From Flavobacterium sp. ACAM 123 (GTDB taxonomy: Bacteria > Bacteroidota > Bacteroidia > Flavobacteriales > Flavobacteriaceae), in NCBI RefSeq assembly GCF_000264055.1, contig NZ_AJXL01000038.1, positions 1 to 34,454 of the forward strand: DNA of 34,454 nt. Direction: 5' to 3'. The notes beneath the pieces were generated by a model. The model did not search any database. It was not told the origin of the DNA and saw only the letters and a list, made by a program, of their open reading frames with translations. Of the stretch, positions 16,112 through 23,248 are shown in pieces. The stretch's first letter is position 1. Each line of letters opens with the position of its first letter. The position numbers were made by a program, and so were the translations under genes.

Positions 16112-18874
16112 ATGATAAACACTTCTTTTTTAGATAAAATTGCGCAGGTTTTAATAGAGAATCACTCCGATAAACTATCCAATACGATAGTGGTGTTACC
16201 AAATAAGAGAGCTAAAATTTTCCTTATTGAAGCCCTGAAAAAGCAAGTCGATGGTAATATTCTTTCTCCTGAAATTATTAGTATTGAGGATTTTATTCAA
16301 GACATCGCGGGAATTCGTACTGTGGATCCTATAGAGTTGTTGTTTGAATTTTATGATGTATATTTATCCGTTACTGAAAAAGCAAACCAACAGTCATTTG
16401 AATTGTTTGCCAATTGGGCTAAAACACTCTTGCAGGATTTTAATGAAATCGATCGTTATTTACTAGATCCATCTTATGTTTTGTCTTACTTAAAAGACAT
16501 TGAAGATATTAAGAAATGGGGAATCGAAGTGGAGAATAAAACACAACTACTCGAAAATTATATAGACTTTTGGAAATTATTGCCTAATTACTACCAGACG
16601 CTATATGCTCACCTACTCAAAAAAGGGATTGGTTACCAAGGATTAATTTATCGGGAAGCGGTAGGGAATCTAAATAACTTTTCGAAGTCAATTACTACTA
16701 ATAATTATGTTTTTGCGGGTTTTAATGCCTTAAATGCTTCCGAAGAAAAAATCATTCAACATCTTATAGCTTCAGATCAGGCCAAAATATATTGGGATGC
16801 CGACCAAACCTTCCTAAATGACCCATACCATGATGCGGGCTTGTTTGTGAGGCGATTTAAGCAAAGCTGGAAAGAATACAAGTCCAATCCTTTTGAATGG
16901 ATTGTAGATGATTTTTCACAAACAAAAAACATTCAAGTTATTGGTACGCCAAAAACAATAGGTCAGGCGAAAATTGCCGGAGGTATTATTGAAAATATAA
17001 TTAATGAAAGCCCAAATACTACGCTAGATAAAGTTGCTGTAGTTCTTGGTGAAGAAAATCTTTTGGTGCCACTTTTATATTCGTTGCCGTCAACCGTAGG
17101 TGCTTTGAATATTACCATGGGATATCCGAGTAAAAATAATCCTGCTCAGATTTTGATCGCCAAGTTATTCAAGATGCATACGAATGCGCTGGCCAGAAAT
17201 GCGAAAAATTATGTGTTGTACTATAAAGATGTGTTGGATATTCTAACGCATCCGTTGGTCGAACCTTATGCGCAAACAAGCTCGTTAGTTAACCTTATTA
17301 ATAAAAACAATTACACTTTTATAACCCATCACAAATTGATGGAATTGAATGCGAATTCCACTGATTTATTTCTGCTGTTATTCCAAAAATGGGAAAACGG
17401 TTCGATTTCAGTTTTGGAAACGGTTTCTAAGTTGTTGCTTACCATTAAAGATAATTTAAGCAACGACAATGAAGAGGAAAAGATCACAAAAGCATTTGTC
17501 TTCTCCATTTTTAAAGTGATCAATAAGCTGATTAGTTATTACGCGCAGCACGAACACATCGATAAGATTGAAACACTTTATGCCATTTATAAACAGGTAA
17601 TAGACCTTGCTGAGGTCTCCTTTGAAGGAGAACCGCTAAATGGCCTGCAAATCATGGGTGTTTTAGAAAGTCGGGTACTTGATTTTGATACCGTTATTGT
17701 AACTTCCATGAATGAAGGGAAGTTTCCAGCTGGGAAATCGCAGAATTCGTTTATTCCTTATGACGTGAAACGCGAATTAGGTTTGCCCACATTCAAAGAA
17801 AAAGATGCTATTTATACCTATCATTTTTATCATTTATTGCAACGTGCTAAAAACATCTATTTGCTTTATAACACAGAAAGTGAAGGATTGGACGCAGGAG
17901 AGAAAAGTAGGTTTATCACTCAGTTAGAAGTAGAAAAACAGGCGAAGCATACTTTAACTCACGAAATTTACAATGCTGTATTGCCGGAAACAGCTTATAC
18001 GCCAATGGTTATTGAGAAATCAGAATCGGTGATGCTGCGTTTAAGGGAAATTGCCGCAGTTGGTTTTTCGCCATCGGCATTGACCAGCTATATCAGGAAT
18101 CCTATTCAGTTTTATTTTCAAAAGATTTTGCGCATCCGGGAAGTTGAAGAAGTCGAAGAGAACATTGCGTTAAACACTTTAGGAACCATTATTCACGAGA
18201 CGTTAAAGGCATTGTATGACCCATTTGTTGGGAGATTCATTTCTGAATCTGACATTCAAAACTGCTTTAAACAAATCGATGCCGAAGTGCTGAAACAGTT
18301 CAAGGTAGTCTATAAAGAAGGCGAAATTAAGAAAGGCCGTAATTTATTAGCTTTTGAAGTGGCGAAACGAAATGTATCTAATTTCTTGAAGGTGGAGCTA
18401 GAAAGTATTAAAGCAGGCGATGCGATTAAGATTTTGGCATTGGAAAAAACATTTGAACGTACTTTAAGTCATCCCACTTTATCATTTCCGGTATTGATAA
18501 AAGGGAATGTTGATAGAATCGAAGAGCGAAACGGAGTAATTCGGATTATTGATTATAAAACCGGAAAAGTTGAAAAGTCGAGCGTGACGCTGAAGACTTG
18601 GAAAGGATTAACGGAGGAGATTAAAAACGACAAAATTATTCAGGTTTTGGCTTATGCGTACATGTATGAAACGGAAGTTAAATCCAAAGCTATCGAAGCA
18701 GGAATAATCTCTTTCAAGAATTTAAAATCAGGGTTTTTGCCGTTTAATTTTAAAGAAGAGAAAGAAGGAATTCAGATAATAAACGAAGAAGTGATGGCTA
18801 ATTATCTCGAACAGATTGTTTTGTTACTGAATGAAATTTTAGATAGTAGTATTCCATTTGAGGAGAAGGTGTAA
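16112..18874 (+). CDS. addB: AddB-like PD-(D/E)XK nuclease subunit
   Basis: The likely second subunit of the AddAB end-resection enzyme. It is 920 residues. The N-terminal segment TIVVLPNKRAKIFLIEAL corresponds to the inactivated helicase domain seen in Bacteroidetes AddB and has no Walker A lysine motif. The middle part VIVTSMNEGKFPAGKSQNSF resembles motif V/VI regions of UvrD-like folds. The C-terminal nuclease has SPSALTSYIRNPIQFYFQK, GTIIHETLKAL, GNVDRIEE and IIDYKTGK (Asp814, Lys816). I did not see the four-cysteine iron-sulfur pattern of Firmicute AddB. It starts 11 bases after the ompA-2 terminator, so its transcription source is unclear. The next small gene begins 13 bases downstream. 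Confidence 0.88.
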   Translation: MINTSFLDKIAQVLIENHSDKLSNTIVVLPNKRAKIFLIEALKKQVDGNILSPEIISIEDFIQDIAGIRTVDPIELLFEFYDVYLSVTEKANQQSFELFANWAKTLLQDFNEIDRYLLDPSYVLSYLKDIEDIKKWGIEVENKTQLLENYIDFWKLLPNYYQTLYAHLLKKGIGYQGLIYREAVGNLNNFSKSITTNNYVFAGFNALNASEEKIIQHLIASDQAKIYWDADQTFLNDPYHDAGLFVRRFKQSWKEYKSNPFEWIVDDFSQTKNIQVIGTPKTIGQAKIAGGIIENIINESPNTTLDKVAVVLGEENLLVPLLYSLPSTVGALNITMGYPSKNNPAQILIAKLFKMHTNALARNAKNYVLYYKDVLDILTHPLVEPYAQTSSLVNLINKNNYTFITHHKLMELNANSTDLFLLLFQKWENGSISVLETVSKLLLTIKDNLSNDNEEEKITKAFVFSIFKVINKLISYYAQHEHIDKIETLYAIYKQVIDLAEVSFEGEPLNGLQIMGVLESRVLDFDTVIVTSMNEGKFPAGKSQNSFIPYDVKRELGLPTFKEKDAIYTYHFYHLLQRAKNIYLLYNTESEGLDAGEKSRFITQLEVEKQAKHTLTHEIYNAVLPETAYTPMVIEKSESVMLRLREIAAVGFSPSALTSYIRNPIQFYFQKILRIREVEEVEENIALNTLGTIIHETLKALYDPFVGRFISESDIQNCFKQIDAEVLKQFKVVYKEGEIKKGRNLLAFEVAKRNVSNFLKVELESIKAGDAIKILALEKTFERTLSHPTLSFPVLIKGNVDRIEERNGVIRIIDYKTGKVEKSSVTLKTWKGLTEEIKNDKIIQVLAYAYMYETEVKSKAIEAGIISFKNLKSGFLPFNFKEEKEGIQIINEEVMANYLEQIVLLLNEILDSSIPFEEKV

Positions 18875-18887
18875 AAGGATAAAAATT

Positions 18888-19187
18888 ATGACTTTACAAA
18901 AAGCAAATAACCTATTTGAATTCTTTAAAAGTACCTTAGTAATTAACTTGGCTGTTTGTGTGGTGCCAATTCTCTTTTTAGGGCTATTTGCGTTTAAATA
19001 CACTTTTTTGACTGTTGGCTTTGCGGTTAGTTTAGCGGTCAAGGAATTGAATTCTGAAAACGAGTATTTGTTTTACTACAATAATGCCATTTCAAAAAAG
19101 GAGCTTTGGCTGTCTGCGTGGGGTTGTGCTTTTGTTTTTCTTGTTATATTAAGTTTTACCTTTAGTTTTATCGCTACGCTATTTTGA
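18888..19187 (+). CDS. Small membrane protein paired with an ABC ATPase
   Basis: Not assigned to a named family. From the ATG at 18888 it is 99 residues; the frame is open from an ATG at 18858, but that would overlap addB and add a basic MRRRCKRIKI leader that looks untranslated. Hydrophobic stretches at about 14-45 (two closely spaced helices, VINLAVCVVPILFLGLFAF and TFLTVGFAVSLAV) and 73-98 (WGCAFVFLVILSFTFSFIAT) flank a polar loop ENEYLFYYNNAISKKELW. That loop resembles segments I associate with ABC-2-type permeases, so it may be a reduced permease. The stop TGA overlaps the TTG start of the ATPase gene (TTGA), implying translational coupling. Confidence 0.75.
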   Translation: MTLQKANNLFEFFKSTLVINLAVCVVPILFLGLFAFKYTFLTVGFAVSLAVKELNSENEYLFYYNNAISKKELWLSAWGCAFVFLVILSFTFSFIATLF

Positions 19188-19876
19188 AAAAGCATATTTT
19201 AGAAGTGGATAGCGTACAGAAAAGATATGATGCTCAATCCATTCTTTCAGATGTATATTTGAAATGCGAAACTAATGACATTATAGGTTTATTGGGTCGA
19301 AATGGTTCTGGAAAATCGACCTTGTTAAAAATCATCTTCGGAATTGAAGATGCTGATTTTAAGTTTATGCGAATTGATGGAGTGGTAAAAACTAAAACCA
19401 GTGATTTATTTAATGAAATTAGTTATCTGGCTCAAGATAATTTTATTCCGAATCAATTATCGGTTAAAAAAGCTATTTCGCTTTCCATCAATAGGGAACA
19501 TACGGAGGATTTTTTTAATGATGAGATGATCCAGTCGATTAACAATAGAAAAATTTCACAGTTGTCAGGTGGGGAATTACGTTATTTAGAAATCAAGTTA
19601 GTGCTTTGTAACCCTTCTAAATTTGTTCTTTTGGACGAGCCTTATAATGGGTTATCACCTCTTATGATTGAAAAAATAAATGAATTAATAAAAGAAAACG
19701 CTACACGAAAAGGTGTTCTCATTACAGATCATAATTATGAAAATGTAATTTCGATTTCGACAAAATTGATGCTAATGAAAGACGGCAAGCTACATCATAT
19801 TAAAAGTAAAGAGGAGCTAGTTGATAGAGGATATTTAAATGGTAATTTTTTAAACACCCTTAAAAAACTTCAATAA
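19184..19876 (+). CDS. ABC transporter ATP-binding protein
   Basis: A complete ABC ATPase of 230 residues: Walker A GRNGSGKST (38-46), Q-loop Gln84, signature LSGGE (127-131), Walker B FVLLDEP (147-153) and H-loop His183 in ITDHN. The ITDHN wording resembles LptB/LivG-type ATPases, but the neighbours are not Lpt genes. It starts with TTG at 19184, overlapping the stop of the small membrane gene; no ATG lies near enough to be an alternative. Its last 27 bases overlap the end of the convergent hydrolase gene. The only membrane partner in reach is the 99-residue protein, so a minimal exporter is inferred; substrate unknown. Confidence 0.88.
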   Translation: MKKHILEVDSVQKRYDAQSILSDVYLKCETNDIIGLLGRNGSGKSTLLKIIFGIEDADFKFMRIDGVVKTKTSDLFNEISYLAQDNFIPNQLSVKKAISLSINREHTEDFFNDEMIQSINNRKISQLSGGELRYLEIKLVLCNPSKFVLLDEPYNGLSPLMIEKINELIKENATRKGVLITDHNYENVISISTKLMLMKDGKLHHIKSKEELVDRGYLNGNFLNTLKKLQ

Positions 19877-20632
19877 CACCGCTGTTAATTCTATTTCGTT
19901 TTCAATAGGACTCATATGTCCATCTGGAAAAACAACTAACTGCACTTTAGTGTTTTCCACTTGCTGTTTTGTTTCATCGTGCTGTAAAACGGGGTCTTTT
20001 TCTCCAAGAACCAGTAATTTGGGAAAAGTGGTAAGATGCAATAACACTTCACGATCATTTCTAATCTTCATTCCTTCAAGAGAAGCTACGATACCTTGTA
20101 GCGGTGTTTTTAGCGCTTTGTTCTTTACGCTTTCAATTTCGTTAACTAGTCTTTCTCGGTTTCCTTCGCTAAATAGATTGGCAATAGAAAGCGATATAAA
20201 ATTTATAAAAGATTGTTTTACGGCGCGAATAGCGCGATCTCTATTCACTCTTCGTTCTTCGCTATCTGCCCTAGCTGTTGAATTTAGTAAAGCTATACCT
20301 TTTACATATTCAGGGTACAATTCGGCAAAGGCCAAAGCAACGTAACCGCCCATCGAATGTCCTACCAGAATTACTTTACGTATCCGTAACTCCGCTAAAA
20401 CGGCATGCACAGCGTCAGCATTGTCTTCCATCGTATGCACATAGCCTAAACATTCTGTTTCCCCATGACCCAATAAATCAATTGTGATTATGCGGTTTTT
20501 TTTTGAAAAAGTCGTAATGTACTTATCCCACATGCTTTGGTTTTCTAGGAAACCATGAAGCAGGACGATAGAGGTGCCTTTTCCGATATCAGAATAAGAG
20601 ACGGTTGTATTTTTAAACTGAATTTGTTTCAA
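19850..20632 (-). CDS. Alpha/beta-fold hydrolase
   Basis: A 260-residue cytoplasmic alpha/beta hydrolase of the MenH/BioH-like type. The oxyanion HGF is at 26-28, the nucleophile elbow is GHSMGG with Ser93, the acid lies in LVLGEKDPV and the histidine in DGHMSPIE. The family includes esterases, thioesterases and C-C hydrolases, so no substrate is claimed. The only sensible start is a TTG at 20632 (TTG AAA CAA), since the next ATG is past the HGF motif. A TAATTTTG box 13 bases upstream gives a short leader. The 3' end overlaps the ABC ATPase gene tail-to-tail by 27 bases, and the gene is divergent from abiH. Confidence 0.88.
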   Translation of the reverse strand: MKQIQFKNTTVSYSDIGKGTSIVLLHGFLENQSMWDKYITTFSKKNRIITIDLLGHGETECLGYVHTMEDNADAVHAVLAELRIRKVILVGHSMGGYVALAFAELYPEYVKGIALLNSTARADSEERRVNRDRAIRAVKQSFINFISLSIANLFSEGNRERLVNEIESVKNKALKTPLQGIVASLEGMKIRNDREVLLHLTTFPKLLVLGEKDPVLQHDETKQQVENTKVQLVVFPDGHMSPIENEIELTAVLLKFFKGV

Positions 20633-20645
20633 GGAAGTTTTTTTA

Positions 20646-20653
20646 CAAAATTA
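20646..20653 (-). promoter_or_regulatory. -7 box for the hydrolase gene
   Basis: Minus-strand TAATTTTG, an exact TAnnTTTG match, leaving a leader of only about 8 bases before the TTG start. The position supports that TTG as the true start. Confidence 0.45.
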
Positions 20654-20675
20654 GGGCTTTAATTTTTTTTAAACC

Positions 20676-20702
20676 ATATAAGTCATATAAGTTGATATAA
20701 GT
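20676..20702. promoter_or_regulatory. Three phased ATATAAGT repeats, putative operator
   Basis: ATATAAGT occurs three times, at 20676-20683, 20685-20692 and 20695-20702, with starts 9 and 10 bases apart, about one helical turn. The array lies 30 bases upstream of the abiH -7 box and about 23 bases behind the hydrolase -7 box. A cooperative regulator binding one face of the DNA is a reasonable inference. Confidence 0.5.
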
Positions 20703-20731
20703 TTTTACAACTTTTCTTATATTAAAAATAG

Positions 20732-20739
20732 TATATTTG
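20732..20739 (+). promoter_or_regulatory. -7 box for the AbiH-family gene
   Basis: TATATTTG, an exact TAnnTTTG match, 20 bases before the ATG. No TTG is found at the -33 position, so the promoter may need an activator, and the ATATAAGT repeats sit where one would bind. Confidence 0.5.
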
Positions 20740-20759
20740 AGAGAAGCAATTTTTTAAAG

Positions 20760-21992
20760 ATGAACAGACTTGTTATTATTGGAAATGGATTTGATTTAGC
20801 GCATGGATTGCCGACTTCTTATAAAGATTTTATTGATGATTATTGGAAGTCTGTAAAGGGCTCAAGTCACAATGACGAGTTTATTTCATTTCAAAATATG
20901 GCGTTAGGTTTTAAATTTGAGCAAGTAGAAAGTTTAGAAGGATTGGCTAATTTTATTATGCAATATGATGAGAAAATTAAATTTTCTGAAGCTGAAATTT
21001 ACATCGAATATGGAAATGATATTCAAACGGGTAAATATCCAAGAGAGCATGTCCTTATTTATAAAAACGAATTTTTTAGACTCATTAATAAAAAACTAAT
21101 TCAGAATTGGGTTGATATAGAAAATGAATATTATAGGCTAGTGAAAGTTGTTGTAAATTTAAAACTGGCTAATAAATTAGTGGATGAAGAAGAGTTTGAA
21201 ATCTCGCGGAAAGGGAAAATAATAAAACTGAACAAAGAGTTTGAACAAATAAAAAACTTGCTGGAAAAGTATTTAAAGGATAAAATAATTGAGAGTAATA
21301 AAAGAATAGCACCTATTTCTGATTTGCTTAAAATTAATAAAAGAACTCATGATCATTATTTAGAATTCCCTAGTCAAGATCAAGATGAATTAAGAGAATT
21401 TTATAAGGACTATACTTTAAATAAGAGAAAGGGAATAAACACTCGCTTTTTAAATTTTAATTATACTAAAACTATTGATAGCTATCATAGTCTCACTAAG
21501 GAACATGGTGAAGGCAGGAATTATGGAAATGTAGAAAACATACAAATTCACGGAAGGTTAGATGACAACAACAATAGAATCAATTTTGGATTTGGAGACG
21601 AAATGGATGAAGATTATAAGATAATTGAAAATTTAGATGACAATGAGTATTTAAAGAATTTTAAGTCATTCCAATATTTACAAAACTCTAATTATAAAAC
21701 CTTACTAGATTATATTGATATGGATAAATTTCAAGTTTTGATATTAGGACATTCTTGTGGGTTATCAGATAGAACATTGTTAAATACCGTCTTTGAACAC
21801 ATTAATTGCCGCTCTATAAAGGTTTTTTATCACGAAACAATAGACCTAAATGGAAAAGTGATTAAAGATAATTATTCCGAAATCATTCAAAATATTTCGA
21901 GACATTTTAATAAGAAGAAGTTAATGAGGGAGAAAATTGTCAATAAAACACTTTGTCAACCTTTACCTCAGATCCAAATGCCTAAAAAATAA
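20760..21992 (+). CDS. abiH: AbiH-family abortive-infection phage defence protein
   Basis: AbiH proteins were first described as a lactococcal abortive-infection factor against phages; the mechanism is not settled. The 410 residues begin with the family's hallmark nucleotide-binding-like segment NRLVIIGNGFDLAHGLPTSY (2-21). The C-terminal half has LNFNYTKT (231-238), QIHGRLDD (from 262) and ILGHSCGLSDRTL (328-340), all typical of the family. A charged, Lys/Glu-rich, probably helical insert occupies about residues 100-220. It stands alone with its own promoter and terminator and no mobile-element genes beside it. Base composition looks more AT-rich than that of its neighbours, which may indicate acquisition. 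The family call is strong; anti-phage activity is inference. Confidence 0.88.
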   Translation: MNRLVIIGNGFDLAHGLPTSYKDFIDDYWKSVKGSSHNDEFISFQNMALGFKFEQVESLEGLANFIMQYDEKIKFSEAEIYIEYGNDIQTGKYPREHVLIYKNEFFRLINKKLIQNWVDIENEYYRLVKVVVNLKLANKLVDEEEFEISRKGKIIKLNKEFEQIKNLLEKYLKDKIIESNKRIAPISDLLKINKRTHDHYLEFPSQDQDELREFYKDYTLNKRKGINTRFLNFNYTKTIDSYHSLTKEHGEGRNYGNVENIQIHGRLDDNNNRINFGFGDEMDEDYKIIENLDDNEYLKNFKSFQYLQNSNYKTLLDYIDMDKFQVLILGHSCGLSDRTLLNTVFEHINCRSIKVFYHETIDLNGKVIKDNYSEIIQNISRHFNKKKLMREKIVNKTLCQPLPQIQMPKK

Positions 21993-21994
21993 AA

Positions 21995-22016
21995 CGGCTT
22001 CCATTTCAGAAAGCCG
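21995..22016. terminator. Terminator between convergent abiH and the AIM24-like gene
   Basis: CGGCTT (21995-22000) pairs with AAGCCG (22011-22016) around a 10-base loop. Read on the minus strand it is followed by TTTTATTTTTT, a better T-tract than on the plus side. Confidence 0.6.
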
Positions 22017-22101
22017 AAGGTATTTGTTAATTATTTTGATAAGATCCTTCCTTTGTCAGGATGACAAGTTTGCGGTTGGATTGAAATGGAATAGTTAAAT
22101 T

Positions 22102-22911
22102 TTAAAATCTATTATCTCCATCCAGTAAATTTCCTAATCCGCCCAGTACGCTTCCTTCGCCGCGGCTATTTCCACCTGCTTTAGGTGCTGAAGCGATAAT
22201 TCTATCGGCGAGTCTGCTGAAAGGTAAAGATTGTACGTACACGGTACCAGGTCCTCGAAGAGTGGCATAGAACAGACCTTCTCCTCCAAAAATCGAGTTC
22301 TTTATGCCGCCAATGAATTCAATGTCGTAATCGACATCTTTAGTGAATCCCACGATGCAACCGGTATCTACTTTTAGGACTTCGCCTACTCTTAATTCTT
22401 TTTTTGCCAAGGTTCCGCCAGAGTGTACAAATGCCATTCCGTCGCCTTCGATTTTTTGCATGATGAAGCCTTCGCCGCCAAAGAATCCACGACCTAGTTT
22501 TTTAGAGAATTCAATTCCAACAGATACGCCCTTGGCTGCACAAAGAAAGGAGCTTTTTTGACAGATGAATTTTCCTTGAAATTCAGTTAAATCTATGGGT
22601 AGAATTTTTCCAGGATAAGGAGCCGCAAAAGACACCTTTCCTTTTGCATTATCTTGATTGATGAAGGCGGTCATGAATAAGCTTTCGCCCGTCAGAACCC
22701 TTTTACCGGCATTTAAAAGCTGGCCGAAGATACCAGATTTTTGTTCTGAGCCATCGCCAAAAATAGTTTCCATCTGGATGTTGTTATCCATCATCATAAA
22801 ACTGCCAGCCTCAGCAATAACAATTTCTTGCGGATCTAGTTCGATTTCTACGTATTGCATTTCTTCGCCAAATATCTGGTAGTCTATTTCGTGTGCTTGC
22901 ATAATTTCCAT
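22102..22911 (-). CDS. TIGR00266/AIM24 family protein
   Basis: A 269-residue beta-rich protein of the widespread AIM24 family, whose bacterial role is unknown. Repeated strand motifs such as EIVIAEAGSFMMMD, GESLFMTAF, GRGFFGGEGFIMQKIEGDG, GGTLAKKELRVGEVLKVDTG, SIFGGEGLFYATLRGPGTVYVQSLPF are characteristic. The C-terminus is glycine-rich (GGNSRGEGSVLGGLGN). No signal peptide or membrane segment is seen, so a cytoplasmic location is likely. The start could be the ATG at 22911 or the next in-frame ATG at 22902. No close TAnnTTTG box was found upstream. The gene is on the same strand as pepP, but separated by a terminator and repeats. Confidence 0.88.
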   Translation of the reverse strand: MEIMQAHEIDYQIFGEEMQYVEIELDPQEIVIAEAGSFMMMDNNIQMETIFGDGSEQKSGIFGQLLNAGKRVLTGESLFMTAFINQDNAKGKVSFAAPYPGKILPIDLTEFQGKFICQKSSFLCAAKGVSVGIEFSKKLGRGFFGGEGFIMQKIEGDGMAFVHSGGTLAKKELRVGEVLKVDTGCIVGFTKDVDYDIEFIGGIKNSIFGGEGLFYATLRGPGTVYVQSLPFSRLADRIIASAPKAGGNSRGEGSVLGGLGNLLDGDNRF

Positions 22912-22938
22912 GTTTTGGGTTTTTATTGGAGTTTTTTA

Positions 22939-23000
22939 ACCATTTAGGCATTAAGTTTGTTTAAGAATCTACACTTAATTTCTCTTAATGCCTTTATGGT
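22939..23000. repeat. Long imperfect inverted repeat
   Basis: ACCAT-TT-AGGCATTAAG (22939-22955) faces CTTAATGCCT-TT-ATGGT (22984-23000). Fifteen pairs flank one 2x2 T-T mismatch, and the loop is 28 bases. It lies upstream of the AIM24-like gene and has no T-tract, so it looks like a REP-type element rather than a terminator. Confidence 0.65.
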
Positions 23001-23097
23001 CTTTTAACTATTTTAATAAGTTTGCTGATTACTGTTAAAGTTACAGTTTTATACTTAATTTAAGATTTTGGTTCTTTTGAAAATACAGGCATTATGG

Positions 23098-23164
23098 AGT
23101 CCTGATGGCATTGATATCACCTTGTGAAGTGCTAACGCTACAAGATATATAACGCACAGCAGGA
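23098..23164 (-). repeat. Dispersed intergenic hairpin repeat, diverged copy in inverse orientation
   Basis: On the minus strand it begins TCCTGCTGTGCGTT, matching TCCTGCTATTCGTT of copy 1 at 12 of 14 bases, and ends with ATCAGGACT against ATCAGGGCT. The centre is a hairpin: CTTGT (23121-23125) with ACAAG (23140-23144), and AGTG (23128-23131) with CGCT (23136-23139). The middle sequence differs but the architecture is the same. Confidence 0.5.
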
Positions 23165-23202
23165 TGAAACTTTGTTTAAAAAAAAAATTTCTGCTAAAAA
23201 AA

Positions 23203-23226
23203 GCAGCTTAGATTGCTCTAAACTGC
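23203..23226 (-). terminator. Rho-independent terminator of pepP
   Basis: GCAG-C-TTAGA (23203-23212) pairs with TCTAA-A-CTGC (23217-23226), nine pairs around one mismatch with loop TTGC. On the minus strand it is followed by T7 and, further on, a longer T-run. Confidence 0.75.
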
Positions 23227-23248
23227 CTGTTTTAAATATTTTAAAGCA

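Larger units (their letters stand above)
22912..23248. other. 337-base spacer rich in inverted repeats
   Basis: No gene. It contains a long inverted repeat (22939-23000), a diverged copy of the dispersed hairpin repeat (23098-23164) and the pepP terminator (23203-23226). Between them is AT-rich DNA with no clear promoter for the AIM24-like gene. Confidence 0.6.

Noticed and set aside
18858..18887. Upstream ATG extending the small membrane protein by ten residues (MRRRCKRIKI)
   Set aside because: It lies inside the end of addB. The ATG at 18888 follows a short A-rich spacer after the addB stop and gives a more typical N-terminus.
7833..20632. TTG starts of the LolC/E-like permease (7831), ABC ATPase (19184) and hydrolase (20632) as signs of truncated genes
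   Set aside because: Each gives a full-length protein with the usual family N-terminus, and each is placed as expected from the upstream stop or promoter, so they are accepted as normal alternative starts.
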